Shown here one piece after another: positions 21,553 to 33,336 of a stretch of DNA of 64,000 bases (position 1 is its first letter; each line of letters opens with the position of its first letter). Location: the NCBI GenBank assembly GCA_932521035.1, contig OW051495.1, forward strand, positions 5,332,001 through 5,396,000, given 5' to 3'. Position numbers and translations under genes: made by a program. Origin of the DNA: Oscheius dolichura. Taxonomy: Eukaryota; Nematoda; Chromadorea; Rhabditida; Rhabditidae. The notes beneath the pieces are model-generated. The model was not told the origin of the DNA and did no database searches. It saw only the letters and a list, made by a program, of their open reading frames with translations.

Positions 21553-24261
21553 TCAGAGGGGGAGCGGGGGGAAGGGGCCGCTCTCGGGCGGCCGGGAGTA
21601 CATCAGCGAGGGCCGGGCCAGGGGGCACTTGACGATCTTGTGCATCTCCTCGCGCAGCTTGTTGATGATGGCCCGGTTCGGCTGGGTGTGGGGGCCCTTA
21701 TTTTGGAGGCTGATCACCTGAAACGGGCCTGGTCTCCATCTGCCACAAACACACCTCCTCATGATGTCGGATGTTTTCCTTGCGAGAATGTTTCTCTTGG
21801 GCATTTGCGTATTTCCTCAGAATATTCCCGTAATGGGTCACGCCGGGATGCATCTGCTTTAAAATCTGCTGGGCCGCGTATTCCCGGGCCTGTTTGTTGC
21901 CACACGCAGTCACCTGTAATCGGTGTCATCCTCGGAAATGGGCAAAAGAGTTACCGTGGCTGAGTAGGGCCCGATGGTCATCGTCAGCCGGGTCTCCCTG
22001 TCGTTGATACTCTCGTGTTTGCATTGTGGTTCTCTTCCTTGTAATTCTACATTTCTCTGGCATGCCTCCTGCAATCCAATCCTCGCCTACGAACAAATGG
22101 AACAGTCTAACCTTGAGACAGTGGTACGGCTTGGCCACGAGGGCCCGCTCGCAGTAGGTGACGACTCTCTTATCGGTGATTTCCATCTTGTCGAATACCT
22201 CCGTCGCCTTCGCGTCGTAGTTCACCTGGCCGTTGGCCTCGAGTGCCCCCATATGGTCTTGGTCGAAGAGCACCTCCGGGAGGAGCATGTTCACGGCCTT
22301 CTCCGCCGCCACCAGCTTGGCGTTCTTCTTACTCGTCCCCTGTCCGCTGCCCAATACAAACTGTTCTGTAATGGCACTTCTCTCTCCTCCTCCTCTGCTG
22401 TACCCACCTTCTTCATCTTCCGGTCCCTTTTCATTTTGTAATATTTCGACCTTCTCCTTTATGCTCGTCAGCAGCTGTAGCCTGACCTGCTTCTTCAGGT
22501 ACAACTTAGCCGTGGCCGTGTAAGTCATCGTCGGGTTCCTAAAGATCATTGTCAAGGAAGAAAAGAGTCTCACAGGGTCTCGTGGATGTCGTATACAATC
22601 CGGCCCTTCAGCGACCGTTGGACATACTCGTGGAGGATGGCCACCGAGCTGCGACCTCTAGGATTCATGACGAACGTCTTCTTATGGAACCGGTTATCCT
22701 GGGAGGGAATATTGATCAAGGCTATCTGAAGTCGTTTATCCAGCGGAGGAGGAGAGCCCCCACCCCCGAGCCGGTAACCGTAGCCGTCTCCTCGGGGTTG
22801 ACGTCTGCCGCAGTCACTCCCGCCTCCCTCAACATCTTCTCCGTCTTCTGCTTCTGTCTTTCCAGTTTTTTATCCTTAAAACTGGTATACCTTTTTACCT
22901 AAAAATGGGATGTATACCGGAAGAGGCAAGAGACAAACTTGGATCTTTTTGAATTTGAAAAGGGAAGAGGCGTAGTTGGTGAGATCTGTGGCGGTAATTC
23001 GAGAATCCTCAAATCGCTAAAAAGGGAAGTTTTGGGCGGATTGAGGGGAGCCGGACTGAGGCCTGGAAGACCGTGGCATGTCCCCGATTGCACACCACGG
23101 CTTGTCTGGGCTACAGCGACCCCCGGAGGGAGGGATCCTACCTCGATCTTGACCCCTGCCGCCTGGATCCCTTTTATGTACGCATTCTCATGGACCGGCT
23201 CCTCCTTCACCTGCTGTTGGGCAGCCTGAATACTTCCGTCTGGACAGGAGAAGAAGTCATACCTCATTCTCCTTCAGTCTTTTCTGCTGGAGACAGGGAA
23301 CGGCACTGATGGGGATGTTGTGGTGGCGGGCCGAGTCCGGTCCGAGAAAGTACGGACGGGAGAGGGTGATCACTCGGGATTCGCGGTGCTGGAGGGGAGG
23401 GTAAGAAGGAGGAGGAGACTCACGAGGTAGACGGGCAGACCGCTGTTGTGGGTGACCCGCTGCCAGCCGCTGGGAAGTGCCTCGAAGTGGTCGTTCTCCA
23501 TCCTCTCCAGGACTGTCTTCCACAGGGGCTGTTCCACGTTCTTCTCCAGCTCGTTCTCGATGGCCTCCTGATCCATGAACTGGATGGTCTCCTCTGTAGA
23601 TGAGGGGTTCGTGAAGGCGTCCCCTTCTGAAGGTGGCTCAATTATAGGAGATAGAAGACGGCCATACCGGCAGCTGGTTCTTCCTTCAGGTCCTCTTCCA
23701 TCAGAAAAGTGTTTGTCTGTGGCTCGTCCGCCTTCGACGTCGCCCTGTGCCGTTTAAAGGGGCAGCCTCCATTTCTGGCAGGTGACCCCATCTCGCGGTC
23801 GGACATCTCCTCTCCATCGGAATCGTCTGTTTCTATTTAAACCAAAAGGGGCAAGTCTCCTACCTGAGAATGTCTCCAGTTTCTGCAATATCGACTGTCG
23901 TTTGCGAGCCAGCCTCTCCATGTCGTTGCTCACTCCCCCGTCTTCCTCCTCCACCTCCTCCTCTCTCCCCATATTCTCGTCTCCCTCCATTCTATCTGAA
24001 ATGATTATTTTGTAAGGAGAACAAATAGTTGAGAGGAGTGCAAAATATGCTAAACTGGAGTCAGTCGTGTGCCCCAAAACGAGATACGCAGTGGCTGCTG
24101 ACCATGGTCAGAAAAGAGAAAAAGGACTGCTTCCATAGCATCTGGTATCTGACTGGGAAATCTTCTCCGAAATCGCGATAATTCCAGCGACGGGTGAAAG
24201 CGGACAACTTACACGGCTTCAAGTAGGCTGCGTAGACTTTTCCATCCCTGACGAACGACAT
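21553..24261 (-). CDS. DGCR8: Pasha/DGCR8, Microprocessor RNA-binding subunit
   Basis: About twelve exons. A Glu-rich N-terminus leads to the heme-binding region: [18 protein letters not shown] (WW-like), [16 protein letters not shown] and [18 protein letters not shown], whose PC keeps the Cys that ligates heme in human DGCR8. The first dsRNA-binding domain has [20 protein letters not shown] and [19 protein letters not shown]. The second has [33 protein letters not shown] and [15 protein letters not shown], followed by the Drosha-binding-type helix [13 protein letters not shown]. With Drosha it recognises and cleaves primary microRNA transcripts in the nucleus. The 126-nt stretch before the EQFVLGSG strand is open throughout: either an insertion or an intron whose length is a multiple of three. 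One intron (about 22.90-23.15 kb) is near 250 nt, the others 30-55 nt. Confidence 0.93.
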
Positions 24262-24616
24262 CGGACGAGGAAAGGAGGGAAACGAGGAGAGGGACGAGGA
24301 AAGCGGATGTGAGGGGAAGCGATTGGTCAGTTATTGATTAGGCTGGGTGCGAGGTGTCCTACCCGATGACAGGACTACCCCGCCCACCAGAGATGAGCCA
24401 ATTGCCTGTTTACCCTGTTTTACTGGGCCGTCCGCTGTTTAGGCTTGCTTACAATTGGGAGCAGTTCCCGCTTTCTATAGAAAGCAACATTGCGGCACTT
24501 ACCTGACGAGCAGCGGACATCCTTTGAGACAGTCGAGTTTTGTAGAAAGACACCTCCCCCAACAGTTCACCCCGTCTATAGAATGAAAGACTTTATTGCG
24601 TGTACCCGTGGCTCGG

Positions 24617-25089
24617 TTAACATTTGTTTGGGAAACAGCCCCAGTTGAATCCGTTGTTCCCTCCGTACCGGTCGGAATGGCCCGATTTCCTGGTATTCCA
24701 CAGTCCGAAAAGGCCGGATGGCTGGTAGTAGGGGGCGTAGGAAGGAAGGTTGTAGCCACTCGGCCGGTAGTTGTTCGAGTAGTAGAAGGGATCGTTGTAG
24801 TATGCCTGAAGGGTCTCGCATGGAAGGGGAGAGTCGACGTACCCCGGCATAGGCTGGTCCTCCTCCTCCGTAGGACGAGGTGTAGTAGGAGGTGTAGGGG
24901 AAGGTGTTGCTGAACTGGGAGTACGCCGGTCCCGAGTTGCCGTAGAGGCCGCCGCCCCCGGGACTGTATGTCTGTGACAGGGGGAATTGTCCTGGAAGGG
25001 GCGGTTGGGGGAGCTGACATCAGTAAGTTACCGTATTGGCCGAAGACGGCTTGGGCCAGGGAGAGGAGGAGACAAGGCAACGGCCACAT
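24617..25089 (-). CDS. Secreted Gly/Tyr/Ser-rich protein
   Basis: Three exons. The start at 25089 is 4 nt after CTCACTTTCAG. A signal peptide (MWPLPCLLLSLAQAVFG) precedes a low-complexity mature chain of about 110 residues rich in Tyr, Gly, Ser, Pro and Asn, with runs such as YSPGGGGLYGNSG, TSYYTSSYGGGG and YYNDPFYYSNNYRPSGYN, ending in a short cysteine-containing tail (WGCFPNKC). Tyr/Gly-rich secreted proteins of this sort occur in eggshell, cuticle and as caenacin/NLP-type antimicrobial peptides in nematodes. Which applies here is open. Minus AATAAA is at 24592-24597. Confidence 0.72.
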
Positions 25090-26040
25090 GGAGCTGAAAG
25101 TGAGAGGTGGACTAAAAATAGAGGGAGGCGGCCAATTATGAGGGATTAGAAGAGACTCGTGGCAGGGGAAACAGTCGAAGGAACTGATCGAATTGGACCG
25201 GGTATCGGGTGAAGGGGCGGGCCCTACAATTTACCTGACCAACCTCCACGAAGGGTAACAAAGTCCCCCGAGACAACACCCCGGGCAGATGTCCCTCCCT
25301 GTCCAGGGGATCAGTTGGATCACTTTCAATCATTCGTCAATATCACGCCCCGCCGGCCGCCGACGTCTCGTCAATCCTGAATCTGTCCAGATGGGCAGGG
25401 TACTTCTTCATATTCCCAGCTATCCACGGCTTGATCCCCTCCAGCTGCTACTTCCTGGTTGTTACAGTGCCCATCCAAACGTACGTCATTAGCAGTGTGA
25501 TGAGTATAAACGGGAGACACCTTGATAAAGACCAGATTTTTTGGCAGTTCACGTCGATCAGAAAAGTGCCGACTAAAGGTTGCCCCTAACAGTTGCCAAC
25601 CGTTCTACGGCTACTCTACTTCCCCATGAAGAAAGGCTCCTTCTCATCCAGCAAGTCTCCAGTCAACACAACCCGGTTCCTAGTGTATTTATCTTCATCT
25701 TTTCAAGGTTACGCCTTTCTCTTGCCATATTTATCAACGTATGGAATTGGCTACGTTTGCGATTGAAACCTATTCTGCTATAAACATATAAAACGTACGT
25801 CGCATGATGGTTACAACAAACACAAAGTGAACTCTAATTTTCCTTGATCAACGTGTACCGATTGAACTCGCAGCCGTGACTTTTATGGACACTAACAAAA
25901 AAATTGTAAATCACATTCGTAGCCGATCGACAACCAATGCGGTAAATTATAGCGTGTATCAACTACAACATCGCCTTATATTAAAATAAACTGATGTTTT
26001 GTATCACACTGCTAGAATGATAAAATATTTATTACTGGTA
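25090..26040. other. Intergenic, transition into the large AT-rich block
   Basis: The GC-rich composition gives way to AT-rich near 25.5 kb. No gene is supported. Minus-strand AATAAA for SARS2 lies at 26028-26033. Confidence 0.5.
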
Positions 26041-27703
26041 TTATGACAAAGCAGGGGCGGATTTGAACCTTAGCGGCGCTGGTCGTTGGGTTTTTATACG
26101 GTTTCGTATGACTTCAGGTAAATCCAACAGACCTTTTTTATCCTAAAAAAAGAATGTAAGGAACTAGTTTAAGTAAACACACATTTTGGAACGTTTCTAG
26201 TAGCGCAATAAGAGCCCGTGTTGACGCAACAGCGGTACCATTACATGTATGGGCGAAATGTGCTTTTCCATCTTTGCTTCGATATCGAATTCCTGAAGCT
26301 GTATCAGTTAAATCGTGGTTTGTGCTACAAATAAAGTAGGGCTATAATAACTGACCTAATCTTCTCGACTGAAAGTCGGTACAATTGCTAGCTGATGATA
26401 TTTCACCGTAGATACTGCGGCCGGGCATCCATGCTTCTATATCTACTTTCCTTGCAGCAGAAGCGCCTAATTCTTCGGTTGGCATTTCCATTATACTGAA
26501 AATAAAAAGAATTATACAAAGATCTGAAGAAAAAACCGGCAGTGAAGTCCTAATGATTCAAAGGTGCCTTTTTGAATCTGCATAATATGCTCCAATTCCG
26601 AGTAGCTGCTTTCTGCTTCACAAATTGTGAACATTTCCACTTTTGTGAACTCATGAACGCGATACAGTTTAGCTTCAATAGCAGATTTGGAGATTTCGGG
26701 GCGGAAGCATCTATATAGACAATATTTTGTTAATGGAATCCTAACATACCTGCTAACAGAAACCAGCCTAACAGGTAGCTGTTCAGTTTCAAACGTGCGA
26801 CCTTTAAGAAGGGATGCAATACCCATCTCAGCGGTTCCTGAAAGAACAACTTCTGGCTCATTGTCGAGGAAATACTGAAAGCGAGCAGATTTTTTCATAA
26901 AGGATAAGATACTTGAAGATGCCTGCTGTCGTTCCTTACAACACCACAAGCTTCAGTCACACTAGTGGAGACAATATCAGGAACGGTGACGGGCTTGAAG
27001 CCTAGAACACAAACGCGTTCAAATACATAATCTATAAGAGCTTTTTCCAGGTTTGCGAGAGATCCTGAAAGGTGAGAAAATTAAATAAGAAGTAGAAAAG
27101 TACCTATAAAAGTATAGCTGCGTTGACCACATGCTTCTGTAGGATGTAATAGCGATCGCCATGGCTGAACTAATTTTTCAGCTGTTAAAAGTTGAGTTTC
27201 TTCTTTTTTTACACCGAATTCGGAAAGTATCTAAATGCATATTCCACAGATATGTTTACAGTAGCTACTTTAGCATTATCTAATCCTCCGACAGGCACAT
27301 CTTGATGGGAAGTATTAGGAATAAGCAGAGCAATCTCATACAGCTGATAACGAGAATTTAAAAAATATCTAAAACGTATCTCAACCTCGTCCCAGTGTCG
27401 TTTTAAGTCAGCTTCCGTTATTTGAGGTGGATCGGTTGAATTAATGATATCTTGTAATTCTTTCCATTTTTTGTGAAGCGCATCGATATCTCCCACTCCT
27501 TTACGACTTCTAAATTTTCATATCGTCACAGTAAAATATTTAGTTTACTGAATATTCCTGCGTAAATTTTCAAGGTTTTTGTTGTCTAACAAATAATCGA
27601 AATCGATTGCAGGACGAAATTCAGAATACACCTTGCTTGAAGTGTGAAGATTCTTGAAAGATATTCTTGGGATAATACGAGCTGCGGATAAAAAACGTTT
27701 CAT
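26041..27703 (-). CDS. SARS2: Seryl-tRNA synthetase, mitochondrial
   Basis: About nine exons. The start at 27703 lies 1 nt after GCATTTCAG and opens a basic, Arg/Lys/Ser-rich leader ([20 protein letters not shown]) that suits mitochondrial import. The N-terminal arm follows, with [11 protein letters not shown]. The class II catalytic core has [13 protein letters not shown] (motif 2 region), [55 protein letters not shown] and [21 protein letters not shown] (motif 3). It charges mitochondrial tRNA-Ser. One intron is only 29 nt (about 27217-27245), and removing it is needed to pass an in-frame stop. It is 142 nt downstream of the TFIIH p62 stop codon on the same strand. Confidence 0.93.
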
Positions 27704-27844
27704 TCTGAAATGCGTAGGAATACCAACTCATTATAATAACAGATACTCCAGCATAAAACGCAGTGCCATACTGAGTTTGCTCAAAAACCTCACATAAAAA
27801 TTTATAAAATTCAGCTATATATATGTATCTATAGAGGTGAGATG
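27704..27844 (-). promoter_or_regulatory. Intercistronic region with trans-splice acceptor
   Basis: The 141 nt between the p62 stop and the SARS2 start end in CGCATTTCAG/A-ATG. I see no perfect AATAAA for p62, only AT-rich variants such as TATAAA. The spacing and terminal TTTCAG fit a nematode-style operon junction. Confidence 0.55.
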
Positions 27845-29903
27845 TTAAGCTATTTTTTTACGTTTCGGGGCCGATGGTATAGTTTTATATTTCTCAGCAG
27901 CTCGTTCTATGAGATCAAAACAATTAGAAACCTAAAATAATGATAAAATAATTAAAGTATTTTCACTTACATATTGAATTCCATATTTATTCGAAGCTTC
28001 GCGGAGTTGCTCTTCTTTATATTTCATTATAGACTCATAAATTCGCTCGAGCTAAAAACGTATTCATGTACGACGTTGCCATACCTTTGTTTCCAACTCA
28101 GGAGATATTACAGGAAAACAGAGCCAAAAATGTTTTAACAGCATTGTTACAGCTTCATGAATATTTCTAACGTCGTTTAATTCCTTAGGCGACAAATCCC
28201 ACTCTACCTCGTCCTAAAGGATTAAAAGGCAATCTAACAAACTAACCTTTTCAGGATCATCCTTTCCATTTGAATAACCATTCATAGTGTCATCAAAAGC
28301 AGGCAAATCATCGCTAAACACAAGTGTGTCTTCATCACTGTATTCGTTTAAAAATTCAAGTACAACCTTTTTATACGTATTTCCTTCTCGCTCATTGTAT
28401 TTTTTCTTAAAAAAATACTAAAGCAACAGACGAAAGTTCTCTTACATTAGCTACGGTCTCAACAGCACCCATTTGAACACCCTGCCCTTCTTGATCATTT
28501 TCTTGAGAAGTCAGTTCGTCGGATTCCAACCGATCTTCTTCTTCGTGGATTATTCTCTACAAAGTAGTGTGCGTGCAGTAGAGAAGGTTAAAGTTACATT
28601 CAATGCGGCAAATCCTCCCTTTAAAGCTTCTTTTGACGAGCTGGGATCATCTCCTGCTTTGATAGCTTTTAAAAACGACACTATGCGCTCTGACAAATAG
28701 TTACAACGGCGTACCAGCGTTGTCCTAGGGTTATTCCTTACTGTATTACTCCTCTAGAACAAAAATTAAAGAAAATAAAAATCAAACCGGATTGTATTCT
28801 GCCAATGTGTTGTCATCCAGTGAGTTCAGATCAAAGCGCCGTCTGTCTACACCAGCATTTATGATAGTTTCAATTTCCGCATCATCCAGACGCACACAGT
28901 CAGCAAATGGATCAGATGGATTAGGAAGCACCTAAAGGAGTATGAAACTAAGTACATTAGCACTGCCTCTCTTTCTCGATGATAATAGTGAGACTGAAAA
29001 AATTTTGACCAAAACTGTTGCTCCGTCATTTCGTGAGGGACAAGCTCAAAATGTTTCCTTTCCACTAAAATGCCTTTTCATCACGATGGTTACTAATGCA
29101 AACCTGCAGGATATGTGCAGAAAATAGTCCGAATAATTTCAGCATTGAGATTTAGTTTTATGCCATTAGTACCTTCCTGTTGAGCAATGTTTGACAAAAA
29201 CGCGCCATTCACACCAGTGGCCTCCTCCAGAGCTCCTTCCTAAATTTACTTATTATTTAGCATCAAAAGTAGATACGGCAGTAAAATGATCTCCCCAGAA
29301 TTCACCCGTCGTTATCAACTTGTTAACCACAAGATGATGAAAGAGAGCGTTGAGCTGATCATTTTCAAGCAGAATTTTACGTTTAGCTTCTAGTTCTGCT
29401 ACTTTAGATCCCTTTTCTTGAGAGGCAACTAACTGAAATTTAAAAAAATAGCGTGAAATAAAAGATACATGATGTATACCTGATTAACACGCTGGCGGTG
29501 TGATAAAAGCGCCTGTTGCAATGTTTCCTTCAGCATATCCCTCTGTTCCATTTTCTGTTCTTTACTTTTTGTAGGTTCCAAAAATACAAAAGTAGCTTGA
29601 TCGTCATTTTGAAGCACAAGTTGCAGCTGGACTTTATCTTTATTTGGAGGGGATACACGTTGACCTAAAGATATAGAACATTCGAATATCGCAAACCTTT
29701 GATGAGGGCAAATTTTATTTGTACTTGGTCGGGACTAGCATTATCTTTCCATTCAACAAAATTTCTACAAACTGGCAGTTTTAGTGACTAATTAAATACC
29801 TGTATATAAAAATTCTGCCGATTGGAGATCTACCTTCCCCAGCTCTGCGATATTTAACATTATCTACCTCTAACAGCAGCTCGTTATCAAGATCGGTTTG
29901 CAT
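27845..29903 (-). CDS. GTF2H1: TFIIH subunit p62 (TFB1)
   Basis: Roughly twelve exons separated by introns mostly of 30-50 nt. The N-terminal PH-like domain gives [14 protein letters not shown] and [20 protein letters not shown]. The two BSD domains give [21 protein letters not shown] and [21 protein letters not shown], the second almost identical to human p62. The C-terminal helices include [20 protein letters not shown], and the protein ends [13 protein letters not shown]. p62 is a core subunit of TFIIH, used in RNA polymerase II initiation and nucleotide excision repair, and binds other TFIIH subunits and factors through its PH domain. The start at 29903 is placed at the first ATG of the exon after ATCTTTAG; a little upstream coding sequence cannot be excluded. 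Confidence 0.88.
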
Positions 29904-30201
29904 GTTTACCTAAAGATGATAGCTCCACGTTATATATACCCATTTATATATACCTACCTAGAAAATCAACCAACTTATGTATATACGTCCAACTTTACTT
30001 GTCCGTTGAATTGAGTCACCCGTAGCCTTCAAAAATTTGAAAATTTCGGGAGACAAATTTCGTTGGAGCAAAAACGGACAGTCGCATTTCAACTCAATCG
30101 CTAGTTATCGTCTAATTTTCTTCTTTTCACTTTTCACAACCAGTTATTGATTAGTTCATCTTGTGTACTCCTTTATCTTGTATATTCCATATTGTGTTAC
30201 C
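29904..30201. promoter_or_regulatory. Divergent promoter region of two operon-like runs
   Basis: This is about 300 nt of AT-rich DNA between the starts of GTF2H1 (-) and CCDC28 (+). No gene is seen. It is the only plausible place for promoters of both runs. Confidence 0.5.
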
Positions 30202-31110
30202 ATGTCACGCGAATCATCACCATTTGGGGAAGTTCGCATACAAATTACCTCGCCTGTAGAGGAAGTAACGCCATTCTCCGAATCTTCACCCACAGGACAA
30301 AATTTTGTCACACCCCGAACCCAGGCAGTAGAAGATAATGAGGAGAAACCACATGTTTCATTTGAAAAAGAAGAAAAGGATAAAAAGAAGCAACGAAAAT
30401 CTGTTGACGATGCAAAATCAAAAAGAAAAGAGACGACTACGTCTTTCACTAATTTTTTTCACCGTTTGACCCGTTCCGATAAAGAAGAGAAGCATAAAAG
30501 TACAACAAGCATAGCTGAAGAAGACAAACTCTTAGATCGTCCAAATCAATTAGTCCTTCCTGATATGGCGGATGAAAACTGGTTTGTGTATAGCTTACTA
30601 TAATTTTTACGTTGTGCTTTAGGACAGAACTCAAGACACTAGGAACAGATCAGTTTCGAACTGCTTTAGACATGGGCAATGAAACAGGAATGCCAATGTA
30701 TGAGTGGAAACCTGATTCACTGGAAGAACATTTGGTCACAGAAACAGTGCCTCCTATCAATAACTTAATAGGAATGAATTTTGATCGTCCAGAAAAAGAT
30801 GATATTGAACGGGTATAGTGGCTGCTTGAATATTTAGAAAGAGATACTTCAGTCCCTTGTCAGCATGCTAGAAGAATTTCGATCGGGAAACATGCGCTCG
30901 TTCTCCGATGAACAAATCGCTGCAATGCGAGCTGCTAAACAAATGCACGAAGAAGTTACCAATATGCATATTGCTCTCTATGATCTTGATTCTGACTCAA
31001 CCGATAGTGATATTGGATCCCGACTTGAGGCCGTGTGTGATAGCCTTTCTTCCAAAATGATTAACATGCATAGCCGCTTGGCAAGCCTTCTCCCTTCCCA
31101 GCGCAGCTGA
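30202..31110 (+). CDS. CCDC28-like coiled-coil protein
   Basis: Three exons give about 270 residues. The N-terminal half is polar, Ser/Lys/Glu-rich and probably disordered. The C-terminal half matches CCDC28A/B: SLVSMLEEFRSGNMRSF, EQIAAMRAAKQMHEEV, NMHIALYDLDSD and LSSKMINMHSRLASLL, corresponding to the LLNDFHSGKL and HLELYG helices of the family. CCDC28B modulates BBS proteins, ciliogenesis and TORC2 in vertebrates; a role here is unknown. It is the first gene of a five-gene same-strand run. Its two AATAAA motifs (31158-31163 and 31165-31170) abut the next gene's trans-splice acceptor. Confidence 0.85.
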
Positions 31111-31157
31111 TATTCTTCTTAATTTGCTATCCTTTTTCTGTATAAATATGTTTATGA

Positions 31158-31176
31158 AATAAAAAATAAATTTCAG
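31158..31176 (+). promoter_or_regulatory. Poly(A) signals abutting a trans-splice acceptor
   Basis: AATAAA at 31158-31163 and again at 31165-31170 is followed immediately by TTTCAG (31171-31176), one base before the COPS3 ATG. Cleavage for the upstream mRNA would normally fall 10-25 nt after AATAAA, inside COPS3 exon 1. Confidence 0.8.
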
Positions 31177-31177
31177 A

Positions 31178-32958
31178 ATGTCAGGACAACTGAAGAGCGA
31201 ATTCAATTCTATTGAGCAAATGATTTCAACTGTCAATGGTTTGCAGATGGATAAAGGTAGATTCAAACAGTATTTCTTATAGCACTATTTTCAGATGAGG
31301 CAGCCGCCTTTGTAGCGGACATTGCACGGAAAAATAAAGAGCTGCTCGAACAAAAACCTAATGAGACGGATCAAATTTTGGCGCATATAAATCCAGGCTA
31401 CAGCAGTGTAAATGACTTCTGTTTTATCTTAATATAAAGAATTTGTAGGCATTATTTATCGCTTGTATAAAGGCGATTCTTGATGTAGGCCTAGCGAAAA
31501 AACAAGATCAGAATGTTGAGAGAGCAACGGATCTCTTTTGTACTTTTTTGGAATCAGAAACGTGCGTCAAGGAGCATGTGCGACGCATTCCCGATCTTTG
31601 TAAGTGTTCAAATTGTATTTCTCATTTATGAATTTGCAGATCTTCCCCTAGCCCGCGAATGCGTCATACATTGCCTGGTGAAACGCTCAGATGTAGGTGC
31701 TTCCAGCTTGCATAAATTCTTTTTAGCCATTCTTTGCATATGATTTGGGAAAAACAGCCATTGAAACGTACATGTACGAAGGAGAAGACTGCTTAACCTC
31801 TTTGCATGCGGTAACCTTAGCTGCTGCTATTAGAATTGGCGATTTTGAAGAGGCTAAGAAATACGTGTTCACTCCTATTCACGATGTTATGTCCGAGGTT
31901 GCCTTTTCTTTTTGTATTTTCAACAACGTGATTTTTAAGCTAAATCCGACCCAAGAGAGCATTGATATTACCAGCAAGCGTTCCCGATGTGCTGCACCAC
32001 CGTACTTCGATTCCAAATATATGCTTTCTTATTTTTTCTATTGTGGTTTGGTAGTGGGAAAATTGGTATAATCTTTGACTACCCTATAACAAGCTATTCA
32101 GGGCGATTACAAAAAAGCATTGCAGTTCATGGAAATGTGCATTAGTGTTCCAGGATCGGTGGCCAGCCAGATTCAAATGGATGCTTTAAAGAAATATTAT
32201 GTTCTCTCGCTAATTGTGAATGGAGATGTAATCATTCCAAACAACCGTTCTCCTTCTCTGATGAGGGTTTTAAAGGCCAAGTAATCTTTAATGCTTCTTT
32301 TGTTATGTTTTTACAGAGGACGATTAGACGCATATACAGCTCTAACTGAAGCTGTGACTGAGAATAGTGATAAATCGAAGGCTGTTATGCAAATACTGGA
32401 AACGAAGAAAACTCATTTTGATCAAGACAATAATTGGGGTCTTTGCCTGATATTGGTCGAAACCCTTCGAAAGAAGGCAGTTCTTAATGTTGTAAAGGTA
32501 ACTTTTTAGATTAATTAATATTATGCTTACCATAGACATACTCTTCCATAAGAATCAACGATTTAGCTCGCCGTGCTTATTGTCGTGAGGAGGAGATTAT
32601 TCCGTTTTTAAAGGTAATACCATTCATCATAGTTGATATCATGTTTTAAGGACCTCGAAGACAAAGGAGAAGTTCAAACTGAAATTGATTTCGACAACGG
32701 TGTCGTTAGACTTGCAGTAAGGCGAAATCCTGTTACGCAGAGCATACTCCAAAGTAAAATCGAATAGTATGTATAATTTTGTCTGTTAAGTTTGAAACGT
32801 TTAGCCTTCAAAATGTAAGAAAAGAGGTTGATCGTCTTGAAGTTGCTGCCCAAAAGAATCCATCTCATATAATTCGTACTCTTCGTGGAATTGCAGGCCA
32901 AATAGCTATGATGGATGACGAAGGACTCTCCGAATCAGCTTGCCCCATAGATGCATAA
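31178..32958 (+). CDS. COPS3: COP9 signalosome subunit 3
   Basis: About ten exons. The ATG is one base after TTTCAG. The protein matches CSN3: TLAAAIRIGDFEEAKKYVF, the diagnostic YFDSKYMLSYFFYCGLVVGK, GDYKKALQFMEMCISVPG, MDALKKYYVLSLIVNGDV and TENSDKSKAVMQI, then the PCI/winged-helix region with ISLARRAYCREEEIIPFLK, DKGEVQTEIDFDNGVVRL and the C-terminal helix. CSN3 is a scaffold of the COP9 signalosome, which removes Nedd8 from cullin-RING ubiquitin ligases. AATAAA is at 33022-33027. Confidence 0.9.
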
Positions 32959-33027
32959 TTATAATTTATTTTACGGTAAATCTCAGCTAAATCCCAAGCT
33001 TGGGTCCACGATACTGGTATCAATAAA

Positions 33028-33336
33028 GTTCTGCAGCTAACTGAAATATTTTGCACAATACCGTTATTTACGGAAGTGTATTCATACTATAGCTTACATT
33101 CTGTTGGAGAAGTATTGAATGCGTGGTGTTTCTAATAAAAATAATTTTCTCGATATAAAATGGAAACCATAGTTCTTCCAAACGGGGTATATTGTCCTAT
33201 ATAATCGCCCAACACTGTCGAATGTCCTTGATTGTTGTTATCAGTAGAGCCTGTTTGGTACCGTTTACCACGTAGCTGGTTTTAGCGCAAATATTTCTTA
33301 GCAATCGATTTTCCAAATATTTTGTGTTAAGTAGAG
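33028..33336. other. Intercistronic gap, AT-rich
   Basis: About 300 nt between COPS3 and GCHFR without a gene. Acceptor-like CTGGTTTTAG and TTCTTAG sites occur near 33277-33301, upstream of the GCHFR start. Confidence 0.5.

Noticed and set aside
26050..26080. GGTTCAAATCC as a tRNA T-arm
   Set aside because: It lies inside the last coding exon of SARS2 and has no tRNA fold around it.
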